A stretch of 64,000 nt of DNA from JBBDIX01 sp040880235 (GCA_040880235.1 JBBDIX010000073.1:1-64000), one strand, 5' to 3'; positions 27,886 to 37,128 are shown, counted from the first letter of the stretch. A program made the numbers and translations. The notes: generated from the sequence alone by a model not told the origin.

Positions 27886-28846
27886 TGGCGACGCCGAGGT
27901 AGATGAGGATCGACAACAGGTCCTGGATGACGGTGGCGAGTGGGCCGCTGCCGAACGCCGGATCGATCGACAGGCGGTCGAAGATCCCCGGGAGCGCCAT
28001 GGCGACCGCATTGGCCGTCGCGCAGGCTGCAGCCATTGCGACCGCCACGGAGATGGCAACGGCCACATCCCCCCAGATCAGGACCACGACGGGCAGGAAG
28101 ACGACGCCGAGGAGGACGCCCGCGAGGACCCCGGTGATCAGCTCCCGGACCGCGATGTCGCGGATCTTCACGCCGATCGCGAGCCCTCGTATCACGAGCG
28201 ACTCGGTCTGTGTGCCGACGGCATCAGCCAGATAGACGACGCCGGGGACGAACAGCGCCAGGGTCAGGTTGGAACGGAGGCGCTCCTCGAAGCCGTCCAT
28301 GAGCACGGCTGCCGCCAGGGCACCGGCAAGTCCGACGAAGAGCCAGGGCAGGCGGTGCGCGAGTCGGTGCCTGACCGATTCCCGACTGGCGTGCTCCGCC
28401 GAATGGGTGGCTGCGAGGAAGCCTCCGAGCCGTGCGACATCCTCGTCGTGCTCGCGCAGCAGGACCTCCAACAGCTGCTCAGGTGGCACGACGCCAGCCA
28501 GCCGCCCCTCGGCGTCGACCAGCACGAGGCTGCTCTCGCGGTGGCCGACGGCGTGCCACACGGCCACCTCCGCGTTGGTGGATGCGGTCAGCGTTGGTGG
28601 ATCTGAGTCCATCAGCGCGGAGATCCTGGTGTCGCTGTCCGCCGCGAACAGCGACTCGATCGTGACCACGCCAACGACTCGCTCGTCCGGGTCGCACACG
28701 GGCAGGTCCCCAACGCTGTCGAAGTGATGCCCGGCGAGGCCGGCGAGGACGGCACCTGCACGCTCGTCGGGACTCAGGACGGGGACCCGACGGGACGCGA
28801 GTGCCGCCGCGTCAGGTCGCGGGCCAGCATCCGCAACGGTTCTCAT
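27869..28846 (-). CDS. mgtE: MgtE-like magnesium transporter lacking the N-terminal domain
   Basis: A 325-aa protein with two CBS units (about residues 10-130) followed by the five-helix MgtE channel domain (about 165-325). Diagnostic stretches are RLPWLFVGL, FVPGVVYLADAVGTQTESLVIRGLA and the last helix pair DPAFGSGPLATVIQDLLSILIYL, matching the MgtE pore signature. MgtE proteins are Mg2+ channels gated by cytosolic Mg2+ through an N domain plus CBS pair; here the roughly 100-residue superhelical N domain is missing. The ATG at 28846 has GGAG upstream and lies 30 nt after the heliorhodopsin stop codon, so the two are probably one operon. Confidence 0.88.
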   Translation of the reverse strand: MRTVADAGPRPDAAALASRRVPVLSPDERAGAVLAGLAGHHFDSVGDLPVCDPDERVVGVVTIESLFAADSDTRISALMDSDPPTLTASTNAEVAVWHAVGHRESSLVLVDAEGRLAGVVPPEQLLEVLLREHDEDVARLGGFLAATHSAEHASRESVRHRLAHRLPWLFVGLAGALAAAVLMDGFEERLRSNLTLALFVPGVVYLADAVGTQTESLVIRGLAIGVKIRDIAVRELITGVLAGVLLGVVFLPVVVLIWGDVAVAISVAVAMAAACATANAVAMALPGIFDRLSIDPAFGSGPLATVIQDLLSILIYLGVAIMIVP

Positions 28847-28876
28847 GAGGTCTCCAGTCCGGCGCGATCCGGACGC

Positions 28877-29644
28877 TCAGGCGCGCAGAACGTTGGCGAA
28901 GATCTGCCAGGCCAGCAACGACTTCGCCACCAGGCTGAGGAGGATGTAGACCTGCTCCCCGTACAGGTAGTCGCGCCAGCGCCCCACCTGGCGGTACTGC
29001 AGCCACTGATTGAGCCCGAAACTCGAGAACAGCACGAACAGGGACACGAAGATCGCGTACACGAACCCGGGTGGGTCCTCGCCCGCGATGAGGTGGTAGC
29101 CGATCGCGAGCCAGGGGATGAGTCCGATGAGTGTCCCGAACCAGAACGGAGTCATCGACCCACCGGGCTGGTGGTCGGTCTCCTGCAGCCATCCGAACAG
29201 GATCATCGCGCTGTTGGCGGCGAACAGGCCGATGAGGGCAGCGAGGTTCCAGATGCCGGCAAGCGCCGCGATCAGGATCAGCATCACCGATGCGCTGAGT
29301 GAGTACTCCATCCACCGGGCCAGGTTGTACTCACGCCGCAGGTTCCGCTCGTACCAGCCGCGAACACCGGGCAGGGTCATCAGGAGGTGGTCGGCCGCGG
29401 CGAGGAGCAGGAAGAAGGCGACCGTGGGACCAATCGGCAGTTCGAACACGACCTCAGCCGGAGGTGGTCCGCTCGCTGCGACCGGGTCGCCGGTGAGCAA
29501 CGACGCGGTGATCGGAAACGCGAGATCGTTGCTCAGCGCCAGCATCACCCCGGCCTGCGCGAGGTGAAGCAACCCCACGGTCAGGTTGAATCGCCACAGC
29601 CTGACGAGGTGGCGTACGCCAGCAACAGCCTGATTTGTACCCAC
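28877..29644 (-). CDS. heliorhodopsin
   Basis: A 255-aa seven-helix membrane protein of the heliorhodopsin family, retinal proteins with reversed topology (N-terminus inside) that do not pump ions. The retinal Schiff-base lysine is K241 in SLVAKSLLAWQ. The counterion glutamate is E113 in ARWMEYSLSASVM. Conserved histidines are at H27 (LLHLAQ) and H86 (ADHLL), and S237 precedes the lysine. Family signatures TPFWFGTLIGLIPW, PPGFVYAIFVSLFVLFSSF and QYRQVGRWRDYLYGEQVYI are all present, so the protein looks intact. The GTG at 29644 has GGAGG 7 nt upstream. It is the first gene of a likely operon with mgtE. Light sensing is known for the family; its partner here is unknown. Confidence 0.95.
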   Translation of the reverse strand: MGTNQAVAGVRHLVRLWRFNLTVGLLHLAQAGVMLALSNDLAFPITASLLTGDPVAASGPPPAEVVFELPIGPTVAFFLLLAAADHLLMTLPGVRGWYERNLRREYNLARWMEYSLSASVMLILIAALAGIWNLAALIGLFAANSAMILFGWLQETDHQPGGSMTPFWFGTLIGLIPWLAIGYHLIAGEDPPGFVYAIFVSLFVLFSSFGLNQWLQYRQVGRWRDYLYGEQVYILLSLVAKSLLAWQIFANVLRA

Positions 29645-29661
29645 GGGCGTTCCTCCACTGT

Positions 29662-29683
29662 CCTGGCGCGAACCTGGCGCGAA
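29662..29683 (-). repeat. perfect tandem 11-bp direct repeat in the heliorhodopsin promoter
   Basis: Read on the minus strand, TTCGCGCCAGG occurs twice back to back (29683-29673 and 29672-29662). It ends about 6 nt before the ribosome binding site of the heliorhodopsin gene. A TTGTGA hexamer (29699-29694) lies 10 nt upstream, and the matching -10 position (CAGGTT, 17-nt spacer) falls inside the repeats. They are therefore well placed to be an operator. Confidence 0.6.
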
Positions 29684-29860
29684 ACGGCCCGGTTCACAAG
29701 AGGCCCAAGGCCCTCACTCTGCTCCTGCCGTGGAACCTGTCGAGCACGACTGGCCATGAGGCTGGCTGTCCTGATTCCGACATCCACGCCGGCAGGCGGA
29801 AGAGGTCATCCCGGACAGCATCCTGTCAGGGGGTCCGCTCAGACGCGGAAGGTGACCAGT

Positions 29861-29876
29861 GTGTCGGTCGTGACAC
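29861..29876 (-). terminator. weak stem-loop downstream of tRNA-Gly
   Basis: GTGTC and GACAC enclose a 6-nt loop 24 nt past the 3' end of tRNA-Gly. The stem is short and no U-tract follows. Apart from this and the heliorhodopsin promoter region, the gap 29684-29900 shows nothing recognisable. Confidence 0.25.
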
Positions 29877-29900
29877 CCGGATGCGACGGTCCAGGGGCAG

Positions 29901-29972
29901 AGCGGGTGACGGGAATCGAACCCGCATAACCAGCTTGGAAGGCTGGGGCTCTGGCCATTGAGCTACACCCGC
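29901..29972 (-). tRNA. tRNA-Gly (anticodon TCC)
   Basis: Acceptor GCGGGTG pairs with CACCCGC, the D-arm is AGCTCAATGGCCAGAGC, the anticodon arm CCAGC-CTTCCAA-GCTGG carries TCC, and the T-arm contains GGTTCGATTCC. Anticodon TCC reads GGA/GGG glycine codons. The discriminator is U and no CCA is encoded. Confidence 0.93.
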
Positions 29973-30017
29973 GTGGCGGAGCATGCTACCGGGGAGATCG
30001 GGTCGTCCTGCGACCGG

Positions 30018-30023
30018 TAGCGT
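30018..30023 (+). promoter_or_regulatory. -10 element of the HPF/RaiA-like gene
   Basis: TAGCGT lies 27 nt before the GTG start at 30051, with no clear -35. A small inverted repeat (GGTCG, 5 nt, CGACC) directly precedes it. Confidence 0.4.
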
Positions 30024-30050
30024 GGTGGTCACCGTTGGCAGGAGGTCCAC

Positions 30051-30395
30051 GTGGCTGCACCCAGTGATCAGCTCGGCGATCGACTTCGCATCGTCCCGGA
30101 GTTCCGGTCGGACGAGCACGAGCGTGTCCGGGAGCTGCTCTTCGGCAAGCTCGAGCGCCGTCTGTCCCGATGGGAGCCCGACCAGGTCGAACTCGAGATC
30201 TCCGTCAAGGATCGCGACAGCAACGAGCAGCGCATGACGCTCGAGTGCTGGATCAGCGGCATGAACCGCATGGTCGCCACGTCGAAGCAACGCGACCTGT
30301 TCCAGGCCGTCGTCGAGGTTCGCGATGACCTGTGGCGACAGGTCGACAAGGAAGTCACGAAGCGAGAGACCGCACGGCGCAGCGGAGGTCACTGA
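30051..30395 (+). CDS. HPF/RaiA-family ribosome-associated protein
   Basis: A 114-aa cytosolic protein resembling the single-domain hibernation-promoting factor/RaiA family, which binds the decoding centre of idle ribosomes. The pattern VELEISVKDRDSNEQRMTLECWI...VATSKQRDLFQAVVEVRDDLWRQVDK matches the beta-strand pair and the aspartate-containing helix of this fold. It lacks the C-terminal dimerisation domain of long HPF, and its N-terminal 40 residues are atypical. The GTG at 30051 has AGGAGG 6 nt upstream. It stands alone between two minus-strand tRNA genes. Confidence 0.7.
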   Translation: MAAPSDQLGDRLRIVPEFRSDEHERVRELLFGKLERRLSRWEPDQVELEISVKDRDSNEQRMTLECWISGMNRMVATSKQRDLFQAVVEVRDDLWRQVDKEVTKRETARRSGGH

Positions 30396-30400
30396 CCTCC
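30384..30400. terminator. palindrome at the convergent ends of the HPF-like gene and tRNA-Pro
   Basis: GGAGGTCACTGACCTCC is a perfect 8-bp inverted repeat around one base. It includes the stop codon of the HPF-like gene and ends 8 nt from the tRNA-Pro 3' end. It could terminate both transcripts, though with a real hairpin loop only about 6-7 pairs would form. Confidence 0.4.
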
Positions 30401-30408
30401 GGCATCCG

Positions 30409-30482
30409 TCGGGGTGGCCGGATTCGAACCGACGACCCCCTGCTCCCAAAGCAGGTGCGCTACCAAGCTGCGCCACACCCCG
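30409..30482 (-). tRNA. tRNA-Pro (anticodon TGG)
   Basis: Acceptor CGGGGTG pairs with CACCCCG, the D-arm is GCGCAGCTTGGTAGCGC, the anticodon arm CCTGC-TTTGGGA-GCAGG carries TGG, and the T-arm contains GGTTCGAATCC. The first base C is characteristic of bacterial tRNA-Pro. The discriminator is A and no CCA is encoded. Confidence 0.94.
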
Positions 30483-30579
30483 GACCGGGGGAGCGTATCC
30501 CCGTACTCTGGTCCACAATCCTCCACGACCGGGCCGCACCTGCCCGACCATCCACTCCACGATGCAAGGATCACCGAAC

Positions 30580-32016
30580 GTGAAGACGTCTGTCGAGAAG
30601 CTCGATGAGGTCAGCGTCAGGCTGACCGTCGAGGTCGAGCCCGAGCGCGTGAAGCGCGCCTTCGACCATGCCGCGCGAGAACTCGCGAAGCAGGTCAACC
30701 TCCCCGGTTTCCGCCCGGGCAAGGCACCCCGGCGCATCCTCGAGCAACGGCTCGGGGAGGGCGCCATCGCCCAGGCCGCGATGGAGAACTCGATCTCCGA
30801 CTACTACGTCGAGGCGCTCCGTGAGCAGGAGCTCAACCCGGTCGCCCAGCCCGAACTTGATGTCGACCACTTCGACGAGGCCGACGGCTGCGCATTCACC
30901 GCCACCGTCGAGGTCCGTCCCGAGTTCGAGGCACCTGACCACACGGGCATCACCGTGTCGTTCCCCGACTGGGAGGTGGCCGAGTCCGCCATCGACGAGC
31001 ACCTCGAGAGTCTGCGCGACCGGTTCGCCGAGGTCGACGAGGTCGACCGTGCCGCCGAGTCCGGCGACCTGGTCACCGTCGACCTCGAGGTCGAGGTGGA
31101 CGGGCAGGTCATCGAGGACGCACGCGTCTCCGATGCGCTGTACGAGATCGGATCCGGTGGCGTGACCCCGAAGCTCGATGACCTGCTGGTCGGAGTCGTC
31201 GCCGGGGCCGACGTCGAGTTCGAGGACACGCTGCCCGAGGGATTCCCGGAGCACGGCGGGAGCGAAGCCACCCTGCGCGTCCACGTGACCGACGTGCGGG
31301 CCAAGACCCTGCCCGAACTGGACGACGACTTCGCCACGACTGCCTCCGCGTTCGACACGATCGACGAACTGCGGGCGGACGTGCGCCGCTCCATGGAACG
31401 TCGTCGGGTGCTCGAGGCCCAGCAGCACCTGCGCAGTCAGGTGCTGGAGGCGTACCTGGCCCGTGCCGAGGTCACCCTGCCGCCCGCGATGGTCGAGGGT
31501 GAGGTGGAGGAGCGCCTCCACCAGCTCGAACACCAGGCCGAGCAGTTCCGGATGGACGTCGAGCAGCTCCTGGAGCTGCAGGGCACCGACCGGGAATCCT
31601 TCGAGGAGCAGGCGCGCGAGCAGGCCTCCGGCGCCGTGCGGGCACGCATCGTGCTCGACCAGCTGTCGAACCAGCTCGAGGTCCGCATCGAGCCGAGTGA
31701 CATCGAGTTGGAGATCATCCGCCACGCGCAGCAGAACCAGATGAAGCCCGAGGAGATCGCCCAGATCATCCAGGAGCAGGGCAGCCTGCCGGCCCTGGTG
31801 GGCGACATCATGCGCCGGCGCGCCATCGACACGATCGTCGAGGCTGCCACGATCGAGGGTGAGCCGTCCGAGGAGGTCCTGCGCGGACTGGAGATCGTGC
31901 CGGCAGAGGACGAGGACGACGCGTCCGAGTCGGGACTGATCATGCCCGGGCAGGAATCAGCCGCGGATGGTGGGTCGGGCGACGACGAACCGAGGATCAT
32001 CGTTCCCGGCCAGTGA
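30580..32016 (+). CDS. tig: trigger factor
   Basis: Ribosome-bound chaperone and peptidyl-prolyl isomerase that meets nascent chains at the exit tunnel. The 478-aa protein has the N-terminal ribosome-binding signature LPGFRPGKAPRRILEQR (residues 39-55), a central FKBP-like domain (about 155-240), and a long helical C-terminal domain rich in Glu and Gln. A 60-residue acidic tail (EDEDDASES..., ending VPGQ) extends it beyond the minimal length. The GTG at 30580 follows AAGGAT; an in-frame ATG at 30562 has no RBS. A -10-like TACTCT lies at 30504. tig-clpP-clpX is the classic bacterial order. Confidence 0.95.
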   Translation: MKTSVEKLDEVSVRLTVEVEPERVKRAFDHAARELAKQVNLPGFRPGKAPRRILEQRLGEGAIAQAAMENSISDYYVEALREQELNPVAQPELDVDHFDEADGCAFTATVEVRPEFEAPDHTGITVSFPDWEVAESAIDEHLESLRDRFAEVDEVDRAAESGDLVTVDLEVEVDGQVIEDARVSDALYEIGSGGVTPKLDDLLVGVVAGADVEFEDTLPEGFPEHGGSEATLRVHVTDVRAKTLPELDDDFATTASAFDTIDELRADVRRSMERRRVLEAQQHLRSQVLEAYLARAEVTLPPAMVEGEVEERLHQLEHQAEQFRMDVEQLLELQGTDRESFEEQAREQASGAVRARIVLDQLSNQLEVRIEPSDIELEIIRHAQQNQMKPEEIAQIIQEQGSLPALVGDIMRRRAIDTIVEAATIEGEPSEEVLRGLEIVPAEDEDDASESGLIMPGQESAADGGSGDDEPRIIVPGQ

Positions 32017-32116
32017 ACCTCGCGGTCACGGGTCTGCGGCACTGGGGCGCAGGCCCGGGGCGGGTGTCGGGCCGGTGGGTACGCTGCCGAATCTCGTGAG
32101 CCGATCGGAGTGGTGC

Positions 32117-32791
32117 GTGGAACTGTCCGGACACCCGTCGTCGACCGTCGCGGACCTGCTCGGTCCGCAGTCGCCGTCGAACTACCTCGTGCCGACCGTC
32201 ATCGAGCAGACCAACCGCGGTGAACGCGCCTTCGACATCTACTCGCGCCTGCTCCAGCAGCGCATCGTGTTCCTCGCGACGCCGGTCAACGACGAGATCG
32301 CCAACGTCGTGATGGCGCAGCTGCTCCACCTCGAGTCCGAGGACCCGGAGAAGGACATCGCGCTGTACATCAACTCGCCGGGCGGGTCGATCACGGCGCT
32401 CTTCGCGATCTACGACACGATGGAGTACATCCGCTGTGACGTGCAGACCACCTGCATGGGACAGGCGGCGTCCGCCGCCGCGGTGCTGCTCGCCGCCGGG
32501 ACCCCGGGCAAGCGCTTCGCGCTCCCGCACTCGCGCATCCTGCTGCATCAGCCCTCCGGTGGCGCCGAGGGGCAGTCGGTCGACATCGAGATCCAGGCGA
32601 CCGAGATCCTGCGGATGCGTGACCTGCTCAACGAGATCCTTGCGGAGAAGACGGGTCAGACCGCCGAGCGCATCGCCGCCGACACCGACCGTGACTTCAT
32701 CCTCGACGCCCAGGGCGCCAAGGACTACGGGATGATCGACGAGATCATCTCCAGCCGGAAGCAGGCGGCGGCAGCACTCACGACGTCGTGA
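32117..32791 (+). CDS. clpP: ATP-dependent Clp protease proteolytic subunit
   Basis: A 224-aa serine peptidase that forms the tetradecameric barrel of the Clp protease. The catalytic serine is in CMGQAASAAAVLL, the histidine in LPHSRILLHQPSGG, and the aspartate in the following RDFILDA-type region. INSPGGSITALFAIYDTM is the oxyanion/handle segment. The GTG at 32117 is preferred because GGAG lies 6 nt upstream; an in-frame GTG at 32096 without RBS would add seven residues. A -10-like TACGCT sits at 32080-32085. It lies between tig and clpX and works with ClpX. Confidence 0.95.
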   Translation: MELSGHPSSTVADLLGPQSPSNYLVPTVIEQTNRGERAFDIYSRLLQQRIVFLATPVNDEIANVVMAQLLHLESEDPEKDIALYINSPGGSITALFAIYDTMEYIRCDVQTTCMGQAASAAAVLLAAGTPGKRFALPHSRILLHQPSGGAEGQSVDIEIQATEILRMRDLLNEILAEKTGQTAERIAADTDRDFILDAQGAKDYGMIDEIISSRKQAAAALTTS

Positions 32792-32929
32792 CGACCGCGC
32801 CCGGCGACTCGGTGAGCGTCGGGTTACCATCGACCGGCCGTCGGTCCTGGAACGGGAACCGGACCACGCGCAGCACGAAGGGAACCGCACGGGTCGGAGT
32901 GCACACGGGGTGCGACGAGCGAGGCAGTG

Positions 32930-34207
<1,278 letters not shown>

Positions 34208-34260
34208 GCATCCCCGACCGCCGCGCCGTCGAGGCTGCCGCCGTCCGGATCGCTGGTCAC

Positions 34261-35148
34261 GTGCGTCGCACCCCGGTGCTGCACGTCGAGTCCGGCACCC
34301 TGGGCACCTCCGCCGTCACCCTCAAGCTGGATCTGCTCCAGCCCACCGGCTCGTTCAAGGTGCGCGGAGCGATGTCCCTGCTCACGGGCGTGGACGTCCC
34401 CGACACCGGCGTCGTCGCTGCGTCCGGCGGCAACTTCGGGCTCGCCGTGTGCTGGGCAGCGGCGCGCATCGGCGTGCCGGCCGCCATCTTCGTCCCGGCC
34501 ACGTCTCCGCGAGCCAAGCTCGACGCGCTTGCTCGCACCGGGGCGCAGGTCGAGGTCGTCGACGGCCGCTACGCCGAGGCACTGGAGGCATCACGTGCCC
34601 ACGTCGAGCGCACCGGCGCACTGTTCGCCCATGCGTACGACCAGTTCGAGGTGGTCGCCGGGCAGGGAACCCTCGCGCTGGAGGTCGAACAGGACACCTC
34701 GGTCGACACGATCCTGGTCGCGTGTGGCGGCGGCGGTCTGGTGGCGGGCATCGCGGCGGCGGTCGGCGACCGGGTCCGGGTGATCGCCGTGGAGACCACG
34801 GGCACGCCGACGTACGCGCGGGCGATCGAGGCGGGACGGCCCGTCGACGTGGAGGTTTCGGGCATCGCGGCGTCGTCGCTCGGGGCGCGGCGCGTTGGTG
34901 ACCTCGTCTGGGCCCTGCGTGAAGGCATCGCGAGCAACCTGCTCGTCGACGACGCCGACGTCGAGGCCGCGATCCGGCAGCTTTGGGACCGCGTGCGGCT
35001 GGTCGCCGAACCCGGAGGGGCGGCCGCCGTCGCGGCCCTGACGTCCGGCGCGTACCAGCCCGAGCCGGGTGAACGCGTGGTCGCCGTCGTGTGTGGCGCG
35101 AACACCGACCCGGCCAGTGTCCTCGGGGATCCAGCGGCGCCGCGGTAG
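34261..35148 (+). CDS. PLP-dependent serine/threonine dehydratase-like enzyme
   Basis: A fold-type II PLP enzyme related to threonine dehydratase and serine racemase. The PLP lysine is in TGSFKVRGA, a substrate loop is ASGGNFGLAV, and CGGGGLVAGIA binds the PLP phosphate. At 295 aa from GTG 34261 it is slightly short: the family usually has one more helix before RTPVL. The reading frame stays open upstream to 34204 (IPDRRAVEAAAVRIAGHV), which supplies that helix. The only possible start there is a CTG overlapping the clpX stop and preceded by GGGAG. It lacks the C-terminal ACT domain of biosynthetic IlvA. The exact substrate is unknown. Confidence 0.85.
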   Translation: MRRTPVLHVESGTLGTSAVTLKLDLLQPTGSFKVRGAMSLLTGVDVPDTGVVAASGGNFGLAVCWAAARIGVPAAIFVPATSPRAKLDALARTGAQVEVVDGRYAEALEASRAHVERTGALFAHAYDQFEVVAGQGTLALEVEQDTSVDTILVACGGGGLVAGIAAAVGDRVRVIAVETTGTPTYARAIEAGRPVDVEVSGIAASSLGARRVGDLVWALREGIASNLLVDDADVEAAIRQLWDRVRLVAEPGGAAAVAALTSGAYQPEPGERVVAVVCGANTDPASVLGDPAAPR

Positions 35149-35274
35149 GACGTCGAACCTGGGCGCAACCGGACCCGCGATGGGGCATCATGCGCGCACG
35201 GGCACCGACGGGATCCGCTCCGAGCGCCACGGGGTCGTGGAACCGCTCGGACCGCACACAGGAGGACGGTGCAC

Positions 35275-36336
35275 GTGAGCTCCGAGCCCCACGACGGTCC
35301 GACGCTGGTGCCGCTGCGTCCACGCGTCGACGCCTGGGCCGCTGCCGGGATCATCACCGCGGAGCAGGCCGACCGGATCGTCGCGCACGAGCACGCGACC
35401 GGCGGATCCGCCGTGGACGCCTCGGCACCGCCGGACTCGAACGCGGTCACGACTCCTCCCACCGCCCCGATGCCTGCCCGCACGACGACGGGTGCAGAGG
35501 CGATCGGCTACGTGGGGGCGGCGCTGGCGCTGGGCGCGCTGAGCCTGCTGTTCGGCGAGGTGTGGAACGACCTGTTCGACTGGGCGCGGCTGGCCCTGAT
35601 CGCGACCCTGACACTGGCGGTCGTCGCCGGGGGCTGGGTACTGCGCGGATCCTCGCCGGCGATGCGCCGCCTGGTGTCGGTGCTGTGGACGGCAGGGGTC
35701 GCCGGCGTCGCCTGGTTCACCGCGACGCTCGCGTCCCACGTGCTCGATCTCGACACGGCCGTCGTCGCGGTGGTCGCGGCGGCGGCGGCGTTCGTCACCG
35801 CAGCCGTCCTGTACACGCGGCACACCCGCGCGCTGCTGCAGCTGGCGCTCGCGGTGACGCTCGTGGTCACGCTGACCACCGCGCTCAACCTCCCACCGAT
35901 GCGTCCCGAGCCGGTGTGGTTCGGGCTCGTGATCGCTGCGGTCGGGGTGGCCTGGACCATCGCCGCGTGGGGTGGCGCCCTGCGTCCCGTGATGCTCGCG
36001 GAGATCGTGGGCGCGGGACTCGTACTGGTCGGTGCGCAGGTGGCGTCGTTCACGACCACGCGCACCGCTGCGCTGGCCATCGGCGTGCTCGCGGCCGCTG
36101 CGGTCGTGGCTCTGGCCGTGCGGGCCGACCAGCTGCACCGCCTCGTCGTGGGTGCCCTCGGTCTGTTCGTCCTCGTCCCGCAACTGGTGTTCGAGTGGTT
36201 CGGAGATGTGATCGGTGGACCGGCGACGCTGCTGCTCGTCGGGGTGCTGCTCGTCCTGCTCGCGGTCGGACTCGGACGAGCTCGACGCGAGGTCACCAGC
36301 GGTCGCAGGACCGAAACCGGAGGTGAGGCCGTATGA
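35275..36336 (+). CDS. multi-pass membrane protein, DUF2157-like
   Basis: A 353-aa membrane protein with a cytosolic N-terminus containing VDAWAAAGIITAEQADRIVAHE, the usual start of DUF2157 proteins, then an Ala/Pro-rich linker and about ten hydrophobic helices from residue 80 onward. No enzymatic motif is visible and the function is unknown. The second of two close GTG codons is preferred (9 nt after GGAGG). It overlaps the next gene by ATGA, so the two membrane proteins are probably made together. Confidence 0.8.
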   Translation: MSSEPHDGPTLVPLRPRVDAWAAAGIITAEQADRIVAHEHATGGSAVDASAPPDSNAVTTPPTAPMPARTTTGAEAIGYVGAALALGALSLLFGEVWNDLFDWARLALIATLTLAVVAGGWVLRGSSPAMRRLVSVLWTAGVAGVAWFTATLASHVLDLDTAVVAVVAAAAAFVTAAVLYTRHTRALLQLALAVTLVVTLTTALNLPPMRPEPVWFGLVIAAVGVAWTIAAWGGALRPVMLAEIVGAGLVLVGAQVASFTTTRTAALAIGVLAAAAVVALAVRADQLHRLVVGALGLFVLVPQLVFEWFGDVIGGPATLLLVGVLLVLLAVGLGRARREVTSGRRTETGGEAV

Positions 36337-37064
36337 CCGATCCCGTTGACACCGAATCCGCTGGCACCGAACCCGCCGGCCACGTTGCCGTCGACCGGGG
36401 AGACCCCGCGGATCCCGACGCGCGCCGCCGGAACCTGTCACTGGTGGGCGCGGCGCTCGTCGTCGTGCTGGTGTTCGCCGCCGTGCTGGTGTTCGGGGTC
36501 GCCCGACCTCCCGAACTCTCGCACGTGTCCGAGGCATCGACTGGTCTCGTGGCCGGGGTCGCCTGGACCGCATGGGACGAGTCCAGCACCTGCGTGAACG
36601 TCGCTGACCCGGACGGGACGGTGCGTGAGCTGTACTGCGACGAACAGGGCGGCGACGTCATGTCCTGGACGGCCGAGGGCATCCTTCTGCGCAGCTGGAC
36701 ATCGGCGGGGGAACTCGAACTGGTCATCGACTCGACCGACGGCAGCGTCGTCTCTCGCCGGACCGTCGAGGACACGGCCACGTTGCCCGACACCGAGTAC
36801 GTGCGGTCGTCGCGTGAGGACGGTCGACTCGTCGTGAGCCTGGAACTGTCCGGAGACGTGATCTGGGACGTCGAGTCGCCCGAGGCGTACCGCATCGAGC
36901 AGGGTCAGCGCTCGCCCGACGGGGACTGGGTCGCGATGAGCGACAGTGCCCAGCGGCTGCTGGTCGTGCCGGCCGACGGTTCGGCTGACCCGCTCCTGTG
37001 GGTCGAGGACTTCGACACCTGGCAGATGGTCGTGTGGCAGGACACTCGCGCGGCGATGGGCTGA
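36333..37064 (+). CDS. single-pass membrane protein, function unknown
   Basis: A 243-aa protein with an acidic, Pro-rich cytosolic N-terminus, one membrane helix (about residues 36-58, LVGAALVVVLVFAAVLVFGVA), and a 180-residue extracytoplasmic part. The outer part has repeated short beta-strand patterns (SPDGDWVAMSD, WTAEGILLRSW) reminiscent of a partial beta-propeller. It has two cysteines about 12 residues apart near CVNVADPDG...YC. The ATGA overlap with the upstream DUF2157-like gene implies joint translation. I do not recognise a specific family. Confidence 0.8.
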   Translation: MTDPVDTESAGTEPAGHVAVDRGDPADPDARRRNLSLVGAALVVVLVFAAVLVFGVARPPELSHVSEASTGLVAGVAWTAWDESSTCVNVADPDGTVRELYCDEQGGDVMSWTAEGILLRSWTSAGELELVIDSTDGSVVSRRTVEDTATLPDTEYVRSSREDGRLVVSLELSGDVIWDVESPEAYRIEQGQRSPDGDWVAMSDSAQRLLVVPADGSADPLLWVEDFDTWQMVVWQDTRAAMG

Positions 37065-37128
37065 CCGGACGCGGCAGTAGCATCGTCCGGGAAGCGGCGA
37101 GCCGCACCGCGACCGACGGACCGACCTG

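Noticed and set aside
28877..29644. Ion-pumping type-1 rhodopsin
   Set aside because: The helix-3 motif of proton, chloride or sodium pumps is absent; all signatures are those of heliorhodopsin.
15899..29900. Integrase, transposase or prophage genes in the accessory block
   Set aside because: None of the translations shows tyrosine/serine recombinase or DDE motifs; only position next to tRNA-Gly hints at an element.
30051..30395. Long-form HPF
   Set aside because: The C-terminal dimerisation domain is missing; only the short RaiA/HPF-like domain is present.
37065..37128. T-box leader before valS
   Set aside because: The 64-nt gap is too short and lacks the T-box sequence or specifier stem.
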